Assembly: GCA_017881545.1 (NCBI GenBank) | Contig: JADGQU010000020.1 | Span: 1-16,293, forward strand | Direction: 5' to 3' | DNA: 16,293 nucleotides | Source: Gemmatimonadaceae bacterium | GTDB lineage: Bacteria; Gemmatimonadota; Gemmatimonadetes; Gemmatimonadales; Gemmatimonadaceae | Translations under genes and position numbers: made by a program | The notes under the pieces: generated by a model | Told to the model about the DNA's origin: nothing | The model's database searches: none | What the model saw: only the letters and a program-made list of their open reading frames with translations | Shown here: positions 9,668 to 16,293 of the stretch, one piece after another | Numbering within the stretch: the first letter of the stretch is position 1 | How the letters are laid out: each line of letters begins with the position of its first letter

Positions 9668-9755
9668 ACGCTGAAATCAATGCGTGCGCGGAAGGGTTTG
9701 AAAGGGGGCCACTCGTCTTGCAACCGGCTGTGTTCTGGGCGATTCTTCTGTCCGG
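9668..9755. promoter_or_regulatory. Divergent spacer between nadB and the BMP transporter operon
   Basis: These 88 bases separate the first genes of two divergent operons and so should hold both promoters. By eye the best plus-strand candidate is TTGCAA (about 9719-9724), a 17-base gap, then GATTCT. It lies so close to the ATG at 9756 that the transcript would be nearly leaderless, and the match is poor. No convincing minus-strand promoter or palindromic operator is visible. The call rests on gene orientation. Confidence 0.4.
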
Positions 9756-10793
9756 ATGAGAAAGCTGATCCTCGTCACGTCCCTCCTGCTCGCCGTACAC
9801 ATCGCGCTCCTTTTCACCCGTCGGAACGCCAAAGCCGAGGGAAAGGAAACGTCGTCCGTACGCATCGGAATCGTCCTGGACGTGGGCGGCAGGGGCGACA
9901 AATCGTTCAACGATGGCGCCTACGCCGGCGCCGACAGCGCGACCAGGATGCTCGGCTCCAATATCCGCTTCATCGAGCCTGGTGAGGGCGCCGATCGCGA
10001 AGCGGGACTGAGACTGCTGGCGGCCGAAGGGATGAACCTGGTGATTGGCGTAGGCTTCATCTTCACCGACGATCTCGCCAATCTCGCCAAGGAGTATCCG
10101 AACACCGCTTTCGCGGGGATCGACTACGCGCTGGCGACCGATGCGAATGGCAACGTGATTCCGCCGCCACCCAACGTCGCCGCGCTCAAGTTCCGCGAGG
10201 AAGAGGGTTCGTACCTCGTCGGCGCGCTGGCGGCGCTCGTCGGCCACTCGAAAAAAGTTGGATTTGTGGGCGGAATGGATATTCCGCTCATCCACAAATT
10301 CGAAGCCGGCTATCGCGCCGGCGTGAAGAAGGTGTGCCCCGACTGCCAGGTCATCGTGCAGTACGCGGGTGTGACGCCCGACGCGTTCAAGAATCCGGGC
10401 AAGGGCAAGGAGCTGGCGCTCAGCCAGTACAACCAGGGCGTCGAGGTGATCTTCCACGCTGCCGGCTCAACCGGGCAGGGCGTGTTCGAGGCTGCCCGCG
10501 CGACCAACAAGCTCGCCATCGGGGTGGATTCGGATCAGAACGACGAAGCGCCGGGGCATGTACTCACTTCGATGGTGAAGGGCGTAAACACCGCCACGTA
10601 CGATGCGATCAGCAGGGTGCAGAACCACACGTTCAAGGGCGGGATCTATTCTTTCGGATTGAAGGAGGGCGGCGTCGGCTACATCTACGACGATCGCAAT
10701 CGCGCGCTCATTCCCGACAGCGCCCGCGCGCGCGTCGAGGAGCTCAAGCAGGAGATTATTGCGGGGCGTATTAAGGTGCCAAGCACTAGATGA
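9756..10793 (+). CDS. BMP-family (PnrA-like) ABC transporter substrate-binding protein
   Basis: This 345-residue protein is a periplasmic binding protein of the basic membrane protein (BMP/Med/PnrA) family, whose studied members bind purine nucleosides or related compounds. The family start is clear: V-R-I-G-I-V-L-D-V-G-G-R-G-D-K-S-F-N-D-G-A (residues 35 onwards), followed by A-F-A-G-I-D-Y, E-E-G-S-Y-L-V-G-A-L-A, V-G-F-V-G-G-M-D, F-H-A-A-G-S-T-G-Q-G and G-V-D-S-D-Q. The N terminus M-R-K-L-I-L-V-T-S-L-L-L-A-V-H-I-A-L-L-F is a signal sequence with a possible signal peptidase I site after A-K-A (residues 25-27). Most BMP proteins are lipoproteins, but no cysteine lies near this signal, so it may be soluble or remain anchored. 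It leads the importer operon; the ATPase ATG at 10790 overlaps its TGA. Nucleoside specificity is inferred from family and gene order. Confidence 0.92.
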   Translation: MRKLILVTSLLLAVHIALLFTRRNAKAEGKETSSVRIGIVLDVGGRGDKSFNDGAYAGADSATRMLGSNIRFIEPGEGADREAGLRLLAAEGMNLVIGVGFIFTDDLANLAKEYPNTAFAGIDYALATDANGNVIPPPPNVAALKFREEEGSYLVGALAALVGHSKKVGFVGGMDIPLIHKFEAGYRAGVKKVCPDCQVIVQYAGVTPDAFKNPGKGKELALSQYNQGVEVIFHAAGSTGQGVFEAARATNKLAIGVDSDQNDEAPGHVLTSMVKGVNTATYDAISRVQNHTFKGGIYSFGLKEGGVGYIYDDRNRALIPDSARARVEELKQEIIAGRIKVPSTR

Positions 10794-12424
10794 GGGAAGA
10801 GGGACGGGGGAAGGGGGAAGAGGGAGAACCGGGAAACCAGACTGTTCGCGCGCTTTCCGTTCCCCCCTTCCCCCTCCCCTCTTCCCCCGTCCCCGCGATC
10901 CGGATGGATGGCATCGACAAATCGTTCGGAGCCATCAGAGCGAATCGCGGTGCATCTCTCGAAGTCCTCCCCGGCGAGATCCACGCTCTCGTCGGCGAGA
11001 ATGGCGCCGGCAAATCGACGCTCATGCGCATACTCGGCGGCCTGATGAAGCCGGACGCCGGCCACGTCGAAGTGAATGGCCGCGATGTCACGGGCTGGTC
11101 GACCAGTGAGGCGATTGCCGCCGGAATCGGCATTGTCCACCAGCACTTCATGCTCGTGCCGACATTGTCGGTGGCCGAGAATCTTGTATTGGGGGCCGAA
11201 CCGAAGTCGCGCGGCATCGTTCTCGATTACAAGCGCGCGGCTGACGATGTGCGCACGCTCTCGAATGAAACAGGGCTCGTCATCGCGCCCGAAAGGCTGA
11301 TCTCCGATCTGTCAGTAGGCGAGGCGCAGCGAGTCGAGATCCTCAAGGTGTTGTTCCGCGGCGCCAGGATTCTCGTCCTCGACGAGCCGACCGCGGTTCT
11401 CTCTCCGCCGGAGGTGCGCGAGCTCTGGACAGTGCTCCGCCGCCTGCGTGACAAGGGCGACACGATTGTGCTCATCACGCACCGGCTCGACGAGGTGGTG
11501 GAGATTTCGAGCACGATCTCAGTGATGCGTGCGGGTCAGACGGTGGCGCGCGTCAAAACGTCGGAGACGACTCCAGGCGAGATTGCCCGACTCATGGTCG
11601 GCCGCGAAGTCTCGCTGTCAGCGGGAAAGCGAGTGCAGCCCAGCGGCCGTTCTGCTGCCCCGCCGCCCGATCAGGGTCTCGAGGTGCTGAATCTCAGCGT
11701 CATGGGATCGCGCGGCACCCGCGTGATCGACAACATCAGCTTTAGCGTGAAACCCGGAGAGATATTCGGCATCGCGGGCGTCGAGGGAAATGGGCAGACC
11801 GAGCTGATCGAGGCACTCGCCGGATTGAGAGCGATTTTCGCCGGCGAGATCCTGATCGATGGCACTGACATCTCCAGGAGCAGCGTCGCGCAGCGCCACG
11901 ATGCGGGCCTATCGCACATCCCGGAGGACAGGCACCGGCGCGGACTGATTCTCGAGTACACCGTCGCCAACAACCTGATTCTCGGAGTGCAGAAAGACTT
12001 CTCGAAGCGCGGGATCATCGACAAGACCCTCGTGATGGAGAACGCGCTTCGGGAAATCACGTCCTTCGACATCAGGCCCCCCAACGCGCTCCTCGCCGCC
12101 CGTGCACTTTCCGGCGGCAATCAGCAGAAGGTCGTCGTTGCTCGGGAGATGGGGCGGACGTTTTCGGTTTTGCTGGCATCGCAGCCGACGCGCGGCGTTG
12201 ACGTCGGGGCGATCGAGTTCATCCACCAGCAGCTGCTCGAAGCGCGCGCCGAGGGCAAGGCGATCCTTCTCGTCAGCGCGGAGCTCAATGAAGTGCTCGC
12301 GCTCTCTGATCGCGTCGCGGTGATGTACCGGGGCAAGTTCGCGGTCGTGATGCCATCCTCCGAGGCCAGCGAAGAGGTGCTCGGCGAATACATGATCGGC
12401 ACCAAGAAAGGCAACGCCGCGTGA
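10790..12424 (+). CDS. Nucleoside/sugar-type ABC importer ATPase with two ATP-binding domains
   Basis: This cytoplasmic energy-coupling subunit (544 residues from the ATG at 10790) has two fused ABC domains, as in RbsA/MglA/YufO. Domain 1 has Walker A G-E-N-G-A-G-K-S-T (69-77), H-Q-H-F-M-L-V, signature L-S-V-G-E and Walker B I-L-V-L-D-E-P-T. Domain 2 has a degenerate Walker A, G-V-E-G-N-G-Q-T-E, lacking the lysine as usual for the class, then L-S-G-G-N-Q-Q-K and L-A-S-Q-P-T-R-G-V-D. The first ~35 residues are an odd Glu/Gly-rich then Pro-rich segment coded by a long palindrome. The conserved fold begins at about P-A-I-R-M-D-G. The ATG at 10790 overlaps the previous TGA and has AAGGTG about 11 bases upstream. 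The alternative is ATG 10904, which lacks a ribosome binding site and trims the first strand. The stop overlaps the GTG of the first permease gene. Confidence 0.93.
   Translation: MREEGRGKGEEGEPGNQTVRALSVPPFPLPSSPVPAIRMDGIDKSFGAIRANRGASLEVLPGEIHALVGENGAGKSTLMRILGGLMKPDAGHVEVNGRDVTGWSTSEAIAAGIGIVHQHFMLVPTLSVAENLVLGAEPKSRGIVLDYKRAADDVRTLSNETGLVIAPERLISDLSVGEAQRVEILKVLFRGARILVLDEPTAVLSPPEVRELWTVLRRLRDKGDTIVLITHRLDEVVEISSTISVMRAGQTVARVKTSETTPGEIARLMVGREVSLSAGKRVQPSGRSAAPPPDQGLEVLNLSVMGSRGTRVIDNISFSVKPGEIFGIAGVEGNGQTELIEALAGLRAIFAGEILIDGTDISRSSVAQRHDAGLSHIPEDRHRRGLILEYTVANNLILGVQKDFSKRGIIDKTLVMENALREITSFDIRPPNALLAARALSGGNQQKVVVAREMGRTFSVLLASQPTRGVDVGAIEFIHQQLLEARAEGKAILLVSAELNEVLALSDRVAVMYRGKFAVVMPSSEASEEVLGEYMIGTKKGNAA
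10793..10894. repeat. Long purine/pyrimidine palindrome with G-quadruplex patterns at a gene junction
   Basis: A purine-rich left arm (10793-10836) is followed by a 17-base centre (10837-10853) and a pyrimidine-rich right arm (10854-10894) that is its imperfect reverse complement. A perfect 13-base pair of arms, GGGACGGGGGAAG at 10801-10813 and its complement at 10881-10893, closes the outer part. GGAAA/TTTCC (10832-10836/10854-10858) and GAAC/GTTC (10826-10829/10859-10862) close the inner part. The left arm has four G tracts (10801-10803, 10806-10810, 10813-10817, 10822-10824) with loops of 2-4 bases. The right arm carries the equivalent G tracts on the minus strand (10862-10888). The compact palindromic form at a gene boundary suggests a mobile palindromic repeat (REP- or MITE-like), but only one copy lies in this window. 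Confidence 0.8.
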
Positions 12425-13527
12425 GCGCGCCGTCGCTGGCGGAAGGCACCAAGCCGACGTTTGCCGCTGCCCCGTGGCGCGAACGCGCTCAAGAAGCGCT
12501 CATTCCACCGCTCGTCGCGCTGCTTGTCGCGCTCATCTGCGGCGATCTTCTGATTCTGAGTTACGGCCAGTCGCCGGCGGCGGTGTATCGGCTGCTGCTG
12601 GAAGGAACATGGGGCAACGCTTACGGATTCGGGCAGGTTTTGTACAAGGCGACGACCCTCGCCTTCACAGGTCTCGCGGTTTCGTTCGGTTTGCGAGCCG
12701 GCCTGTTCAACATCGGCGGTGAGAGCCAGCTCGCGGCGGGAGGGTTCGCCGCCGCTCTGATCGGACTTGTGCTTCCGGTCGGAACTCCACTGATCCTCGC
12801 GCTTCTCATTTGCATGATCGCCGCAGGTTTCGCGGGCGGAGTCGTCGGATCGGTTCCAGCCTATCTCAAGACCAGATTCGGCGCGCACGAAGTCATCGTC
12901 ACGATCATGCTCAACTTCATCGTGCTGGCGCTGCTCAACTGGTTCATCGCCGGACATCTTCACGTTCCGGAGACGTTGCACACTCCGGAGATCCACGCCG
13001 GTGTGCTTCCCAGGCTCGCCGACATCGACTCGCGCTTTCACGGATCGGCCGCAAATCTCGCGCTGATCGTCGCGGTGCTGATCGCGTCAGCGGTGTGGTT
13101 CTATCTCTTTCGCACGCGCGGCGGCTACGACCTTCGGGCGGTTGGACTCCAGCCGCAGGCGGCGGAGTACGGCGGCATCAGCGTCGGGCGCGTATGGATG
13201 CGGGCACTCACGTTTTCCGGCGTGATCGCGGGTATGGGCGGGATCAACTACGTCCTCGGCTACAAGCATTACTACGAGGATGGCTTCGCCAGCGGCGCGG
13301 GTTTTCTCGGAATCGCAGTCGCGCTGGTTGGCCGAAACCATCCGTTCGGCGTCATTATCGCGGCCTTTTTCTTCGCGACCCTCTCCCAAGGGGGCCTTGC
13401 AATACATGCCTTCGTGCCGAAGCAGATGATGGACGTCCTCCAGGGCGTCGTCATCATCGCCGTGGCCACGGCCGTGCCTGAAGTGAGACGAATCCTGCGC
13501 GACGCCCGCAAACGGAGCGACGCGTGA
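12421..13527 (+). CDS. ABC importer permease 1 (BMP/nucleoside type)
   Basis: This 368-residue inner-membrane permease is of the branched-chain/ribose-like (BPD_transp_2) class that pairs with BMP binding proteins, the YufP/NupB position. After a short cytoplasmic N terminus come hydrophobic spans beginning L-I-P-P-L-V-A-L-L-V-A-L-I-C. Family segments include S-F-G-L-R-A-G-L-F-N-I-G-G-E-S-Q, the cytoplasmic coupling region T-R-F-G-A-H-E-V-I-V-T-I-M-L-N-F, R-A-V-G-L-Q-P-Q-A-A-E-Y-G-G and S-G-A-G-F-L-G-I-A-V-A-L-V-G. The start is GTG at 12421, overlapping the ATPase stop as GTGA. The end overlaps the next permease in the same way. With that permease it should form a heterodimeric channel. Confidence 0.93.
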   Translation: MSAPSLAEGTKPTFAAAPWRERAQEALIPPLVALLVALICGDLLILSYGQSPAAVYRLLLEGTWGNAYGFGQVLYKATTLAFTGLAVSFGLRAGLFNIGGESQLAAGGFAAALIGLVLPVGTPLILALLICMIAAGFAGGVVGSVPAYLKTRFGAHEVIVTIMLNFIVLALLNWFIAGHLHVPETLHTPEIHAGVLPRLADIDSRFHGSAANLALIVAVLIASAVWFYLFRTRGGYDLRAVGLQPQAAEYGGISVGRVWMRALTFSGVIAGMGGINYVLGYKHYYEDGFASGAGFLGIAVALVGRNHPFGVIIAAFFFATLSQGGLAIHAFVPKQMMDVLQGVVIIAVATAVPEVRRILRDARKRSDA

Positions 13528-14393
13528 ACCCGATCTCATTTGGCACTCAGATGATCCGGATCGCCGTTCCATATCTCTTCGCCGCGAGCGGCGGAGTGGT
13601 GGCGGAGCGCGCCGGCATCGTCAGCCTCACGCTGGAAGGATTCATGCTGAGCGGCGCGTTCGCTGCCGTGCTCGGCACCAACTACTCGGGAAGTCCGTGG
13701 GTCGGCGTCCTCTGCGGGATATTGGGCGGATTGATCTTCTCGCTCATTCACGCCGTCGCCACGATCCGATATCGCGCTGATCAGGTTGTCGTCGGTGTCG
13801 CAATCAATCTGCTCGCGATCGGCGTGACGCGATTCTTTCTCAAGCTGTTTTTCGCGAGCTCGTCCAATTCGCCGCGTGTGGCCGGTTTCGGCGGGAATAT
13901 CAACGCGGCGGGCTTCGACAATCCTCTGCTCTGGCTCGGACTCATTGTCGCGCCGGTGATGGCGTTCGTGATCTACAAGACGCCATTCGGCTTGCGCGTG
14001 CGGGCTGTGGGCGAGCATCCCGACGCGGCCGAGAGCGTCGGAGTGAGCGTCAAGCGCGTCCGCTACGCCGCGGTGGCGCTATCGGGGATGCTGGCTGCGC
14101 TGGGCGGTGTTTATCTCGCGCTCGATCAGCATCAGTTCACGGACCAGATGACAGCGGGTCGCGGATTCATCGCGATTTCAGCGGTGATCTTCGGACGATG
14201 GGATCCCATTCGGGCTGCACTCGCGTGTCTGTTGTTCGCGGCCGCCGAGACGCTCCAGATACAGCTCCAGGGGAGTCACGCAATTCCGTCGCAGTTCATC
14301 GAGATGATTCCATACGCGCTCGTGATCATCGCACTCGCCGGCGTGGTCGGCAGAGCGGTTCCCCCTGCTGCGCTGGGCAAGGTGGAGGCCTAG
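13524..14393 (+). CDS. ABC importer permease 2 (BMP/nucleoside type)
   Basis: This 289-residue second permease is of the same class (YufQ/NupC position), partner of the gene before it. Recognisable segments are A-S-G-G-V-V-A-E-R-A-G-I-V-S-L-T-L-E-G near the N terminus, the coupling region Y-R-A-D-Q-V-V-V-G-V-A-I-N-L-L, R-A-V-G-E-H-P-D-A-A-E-S-V-G and T-A-G-R-G-F-I-A-I-S-A-V-I-F-G-R-W-D-P. About eight hydrophobic spans are apparent. The GTG start at 13524 overlaps the previous TGA as GTGA. It is the last component of a complete importer: binding protein, double ATPase and two permeases, all one strand and tightly coupled. Confidence 0.93.
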   Translation: MNPISFGTQMIRIAVPYLFAASGGVVAERAGIVSLTLEGFMLSGAFAAVLGTNYSGSPWVGVLCGILGGLIFSLIHAVATIRYRADQVVVGVAINLLAIGVTRFFLKLFFASSSNSPRVAGFGGNINAAGFDNPLLWLGLIVAPVMAFVIYKTPFGLRVRAVGEHPDAAESVGVSVKRVRYAAVALSGMLAALGGVYLALDQHQFTDQMTAGRGFIAISAVIFGRWDPIRAALACLLFAAAETLQIQLQGSHAIPSQFIEMIPYALVIIALAGVVGRAVPPAALGKVEA

Positions 14394-14426
14394 TTGTCGC
14401 CTCTGCGGGGAAAAGTCGGCGGGCGG

Positions 14427-15650
14427 ATGTCGAAGGTCGCGAACGGCAAGTTGTTCGTGCTGATAATCACGGCCCTCGTGGACATGGTGGGATTGTTGAT
14501 GATCATCCCGCTGATGCCGTTCTATGCGCGCGAGTTGGGGGGCAGCGCGCTCATCGTCGTCATCCTCGCAATTGCGTTCACGACCGCCCAATTGCTCAGC
14601 GCTCCGCTGTGGGGAAGATTCTCCGACCGATACGGCAGGCGGCCTGCGCTGCTCGTCGGACTCACGGCTGCATGTATCGCTTATGTGGTCTTCGCATTCG
14701 CGACATCTCTCTGGCTCTTGTTGCTCTCCCGCCTCGTTCAAGGTGCGGGCGGTGGAACGGTCGGGGTCATTCAGGCGTACGTCGCGGACTCCGTCGAGCC
14801 CGATAATCGCGCAAAGGCGCTCGGCTGGCTTTCCGCTGCGACGAACGTCGGAGTTGCGATCGGGCCCGCACTTGGAGGAGTGGCTCTCAGATTCGGCCGC
14901 AGCGGACCTGGTCTCGCCGCCGCGAGCTTGTGCCTCGTGAACATTTTCTTTGCGTGGAAGTATCTGCGCGAATCGCGCGACATGACCGAGGCGCACGACA
15001 AAAAGCCACGCGCATCCAGAACCGTAATCGGTTACGTGATCGCTCACCCCGGCGAGGCTGCTCCGCGCCTGATCTGGATTTACGCGATCGCGATGGGTGC
15101 GTTCTCGGCGCTCATGGCGATTCTCGCTCTCTTTCTTGCCGATCGATTCGGCGTCGGGAAGGACAGGATCTGGATCTTCTACACCTACGTGGGCTTTATC
15201 GCCGTCGTGACCCGCGCGGGAATCCTTGGTCGGATGGTCGAGCGATACGGTGAAGCTCGGCTCTCACGCATCGGCCTGGCACTCCTCGCGACGGGATTGG
15301 CGACACTTCCGCTGGCGCGTGGCTATTTCACGCTGGCGATCGTGGTTGCCCTCATCCCGCTTGGCACCGCCTTCACCTTCCCGTGCGTGACGTCGATGTT
15401 GTCGCGCGTGATCTCGAGCAGGGAGCGCGGACTTTACATGGGAGTGCAGCAGACGTTCGGCGGGCTGTCGCGGATAGTCATTCCACTCTGGGCCGGATTC
15501 TCCTACGATCATTTCGGGAAAACCGTTCCGATGTTCACGTCGGCTGCCCTGGTGTTGGGAACGATTGTGCTCAGCCTTGGGACCGACGATGGCAGGAAGT
15601 CGGAAGCGGCCGTTGTTGCTCAGTCAGCAGAGTCGGAGAATTTGGCCTAG
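14427..15650 (+). CDS. MFS transporter, drug-exporter-like
   Basis: This is a 407-residue major facilitator superfamily permease, about 12 hydrophobic spans in two halves with a central cytoplasmic loop rich in K, R and E (around 190-205). The MFS loop 2-3 motif is present as G-R-F-S-D-R-Y-G-R-R-P-A-L-L (residues 63-76). R-L-V-Q-G-A-G-G-G-T-V-G-V resembles motif C-bearing regions of proton-driven exporters of the TetA/Bmr type, so efflux is more likely than uptake. The substrate is unknown. I chose the ATG at 14427, which has a GGCGGGCGG stretch directly upstream and gives M-S-K-V-A-N-G-K. A TTG at 14394 would add 11 residues. The gene starts 33 bases after the second permease, so it may be cotranscribed with the importer. 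It converges with the PAP2-like gene, 22 bases apart. Confidence 0.9.
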   Translation: MSKVANGKLFVLIITALVDMVGLLMIIPLMPFYARELGGSALIVVILAIAFTTAQLLSAPLWGRFSDRYGRRPALLVGLTAACIAYVVFAFATSLWLLLLSRLVQGAGGGTVGVIQAYVADSVEPDNRAKALGWLSAATNVGVAIGPALGGVALRFGRSGPGLAAASLCLVNIFFAWKYLRESRDMTEAHDKKPRASRTVIGYVIAHPGEAAPRLIWIYAIAMGAFSALMAILALFLADRFGVGKDRIWIFYTYVGFIAVVTRAGILGRMVERYGEARLSRIGLALLATGLATLPLARGYFTLAIVVALIPLGTAFTFPCVTSMLSRVISSRERGLYMGVQQTFGGLSRIVIPLWAGFSYDHFGKTVPMFTSAALVLGTIVLSLGTDDGRKSEAAVVAQSAESENLA

Positions 15651-15672
15651 CAGTTACTGAGGGGTCTTCGAA
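15651..15672. other. Convergent 22-base spacer
   Basis: Only 22 bases separate the MFS stop from the stop of the PAP2-like gene. There is no room for a standard hairpin terminator, so the two transcripts probably overlap at their 3' ends. Confidence 0.5.
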
Positions 15673-16293
15673 CTACGGCGCTCCGTCTCCTTGGGCAAAC
15701 CTCAGCGTGTAGCCGGCAATCCGCTGCCCATGTGCTTTGCCGGCATCGATGTCGCTACGGTAGTGAATGCCGCCGTACAGCCTCGATATCCCTGCCTCGT
15801 CGCGCATCGCGGCAAAGCTGGCGGAGCCGTCGGGAAACACGTACGACAGGACCCCCGCCGCGGCCGCCGAGAAGGTTGAGTGGCCGGACGTGTATGACGG
15901 AAAATTGGGAATTCCGATTTTTGTCTTGATGCTTGGATCCAGCTGCGAAGGGCGCGGATTGAAATAATGGTATTTGGCTTCCCAGCAACCCACACCTGCA
16001 TCGTGCATCGCCATGTTCAACATGGCGAAAACCCGTGCTGCCCGCACTTCGCTCATTTTTGCATCCCGCACGTACTCCAGCGCGACATCATTCCAGTGGC
16101 CCGGTGGCGAATACGTTCCCGCACCGTCGTTCCACTTCTGGGCGATCGCCAGCTGCGCATCCGTGAGGTGGTCGACCGTTCGCCTGACTTCGGCCGTCTC
16201 GTCTTTCATCTGCTGCGAGCCCGTCAATGGCGGTGGCGGCGGACGCTCCGCGACGATATCCGCTGGCGTCATGTTCCACGCGCGCACCTGACC
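15673..16293 (-). CDS. PAP2/vanadium-dependent haloperoxidase-like protein, 5' end outside the window
   Basis: At least 206 residues of the C-terminal part of a PAP2-superfamily (acid phosphatase/vanadium chloroperoxidase) protein are present. The frame stays open to the right edge, so the start is missing. The phosphate- or vanadate-binding triad is intact. K-Y-H-Y-F-N-P-R-P fits K-x6-R-P (coded around 15950-15975). P-S-Y-T-S-G-H-S-T-F is the P-S-x-x-S-G-H motif (around 15870-15900). S-R-L-Y-G-G-I-H-Y-R-S-D is S-R-x3-G-x-H-x3-D (around 15750-15786). The upstream region T-Y-S-P-P-G-H-W-N and A-R-V-F-A-M-L-N-M-A-M-H-D-A is typical of the large haloperoxidase-like group found in soil bacteria. 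The same fold serves phosphatases and haloperoxidases, so the reaction is uncertain. The fragment shows no C-terminal anchor. Confidence 0.9.
   Translation of the reverse strand, partial: GQVRAWNMTPADIVAERPPPPPLTGSQQMKDETAEVRRTVDHLTDAQLAIAQKWNDGAGTYSPPGHWNDVALEYVRDAKMSEVRAARVFAMLNMAMHDAGVGCWEAKYHYFNPRPSQLDPSIKTKIGIPNFPSYTSGHSTFSAAAAGVLSYVFPDGSASFAAMRDEAGISRLYGGIHYRSDIDAGKAHGQRIAGYTLRFAQGDGAP

Noticed and set aside
9719..9755. TTGCAA-17-GATTCT as a sigma-70 promoter for the BMP operon
   Set aside because: Both hexamers match poorly and the predicted start would fall almost on the ATG. I list the spacer as a control region but not this promoter.
8853..10457. A 534-codon minus-strand open frame spanning nadB, the divergent spacer and the BMP gene
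   Set aside because: It runs out of frame through nadB and antisense to the BMP gene, its composition is arginine-rich without family motifs, and both real genes are certain.

Overview
This is a GC-rich window of chromosomal DNA from a Gram-negative-type bacterium: genes are tightly packed, GTG starts occur, and most gene junctions overlap by 1-11 bases. The gene content fits a free-living aerobic soil or sediment heterotroph, perhaps Gemmatimonadota. That placement is inferred from gene style and content; no rRNA or marker gene is present to prove it. I see no tRNA, rRNA, CRISPR array, integrase or insertion sequence.

Layout. (1) Bases 2-4373, plus strand: a DUF255/YyaL-type thioredoxin-domain protein, cut by the left edge and interrupted by an in-frame TAG just before its CxxC motif; a small two-helix membrane protein coupled to it by an ATGA overlap; and a very-long-chain-type acyl-CoA dehydrogenase. 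(2) Bases 4462-9667, minus strand: a compact operon read right to left as nadB - nadA - nadC - a 50-residue zinc-ribbon protein - a Tat-type amidase-signature hydrolase. The first three make nicotinate mononucleotide from aspartate (de novo NAD synthesis). The last two have no established link to NAD but are locked to the operon by overlapping reading frames. (3) Bases 9756-14393, plus strand: a complete BMP-family ABC importer (PnrA/BMP-like binding protein, double ATPase, two permeases), most likely for nucleosides, followed by an MFS exporter-type permease (14427-15650). (4) Bases 15673-16293, minus strand: the C-terminal part of a PAP2/vanadium-haloperoxidase-like protein, cut by the right edge and convergent with the MFS gene.

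The nad operon and the BMP operon diverge from an 88-base spacer (9668-9755), which must hold the promoters of both unless they are transcribed from further away. De novo NAD synthesis and probable nucleoside uptake are both nucleotide-supply functions, but nothing shows that they are co-regulated.

The most unusual structure is a roughly 100-base palindrome of purine-rich then pyrimidine-rich DNA at 10793-10894. It lies exactly at the junction between the binding-protein and ATPase genes. Its arms carry four-tract G-quadruplex patterns on opposite strands, and it is read in frame as a low-complexity N-terminal extension of the ATPase. Other points worth a look are the nonsense codon in the DUF255 gene, the unannotated zinc-ribbon gene inside the nad operon, and the absence of a lipobox in the BMP binding protein.
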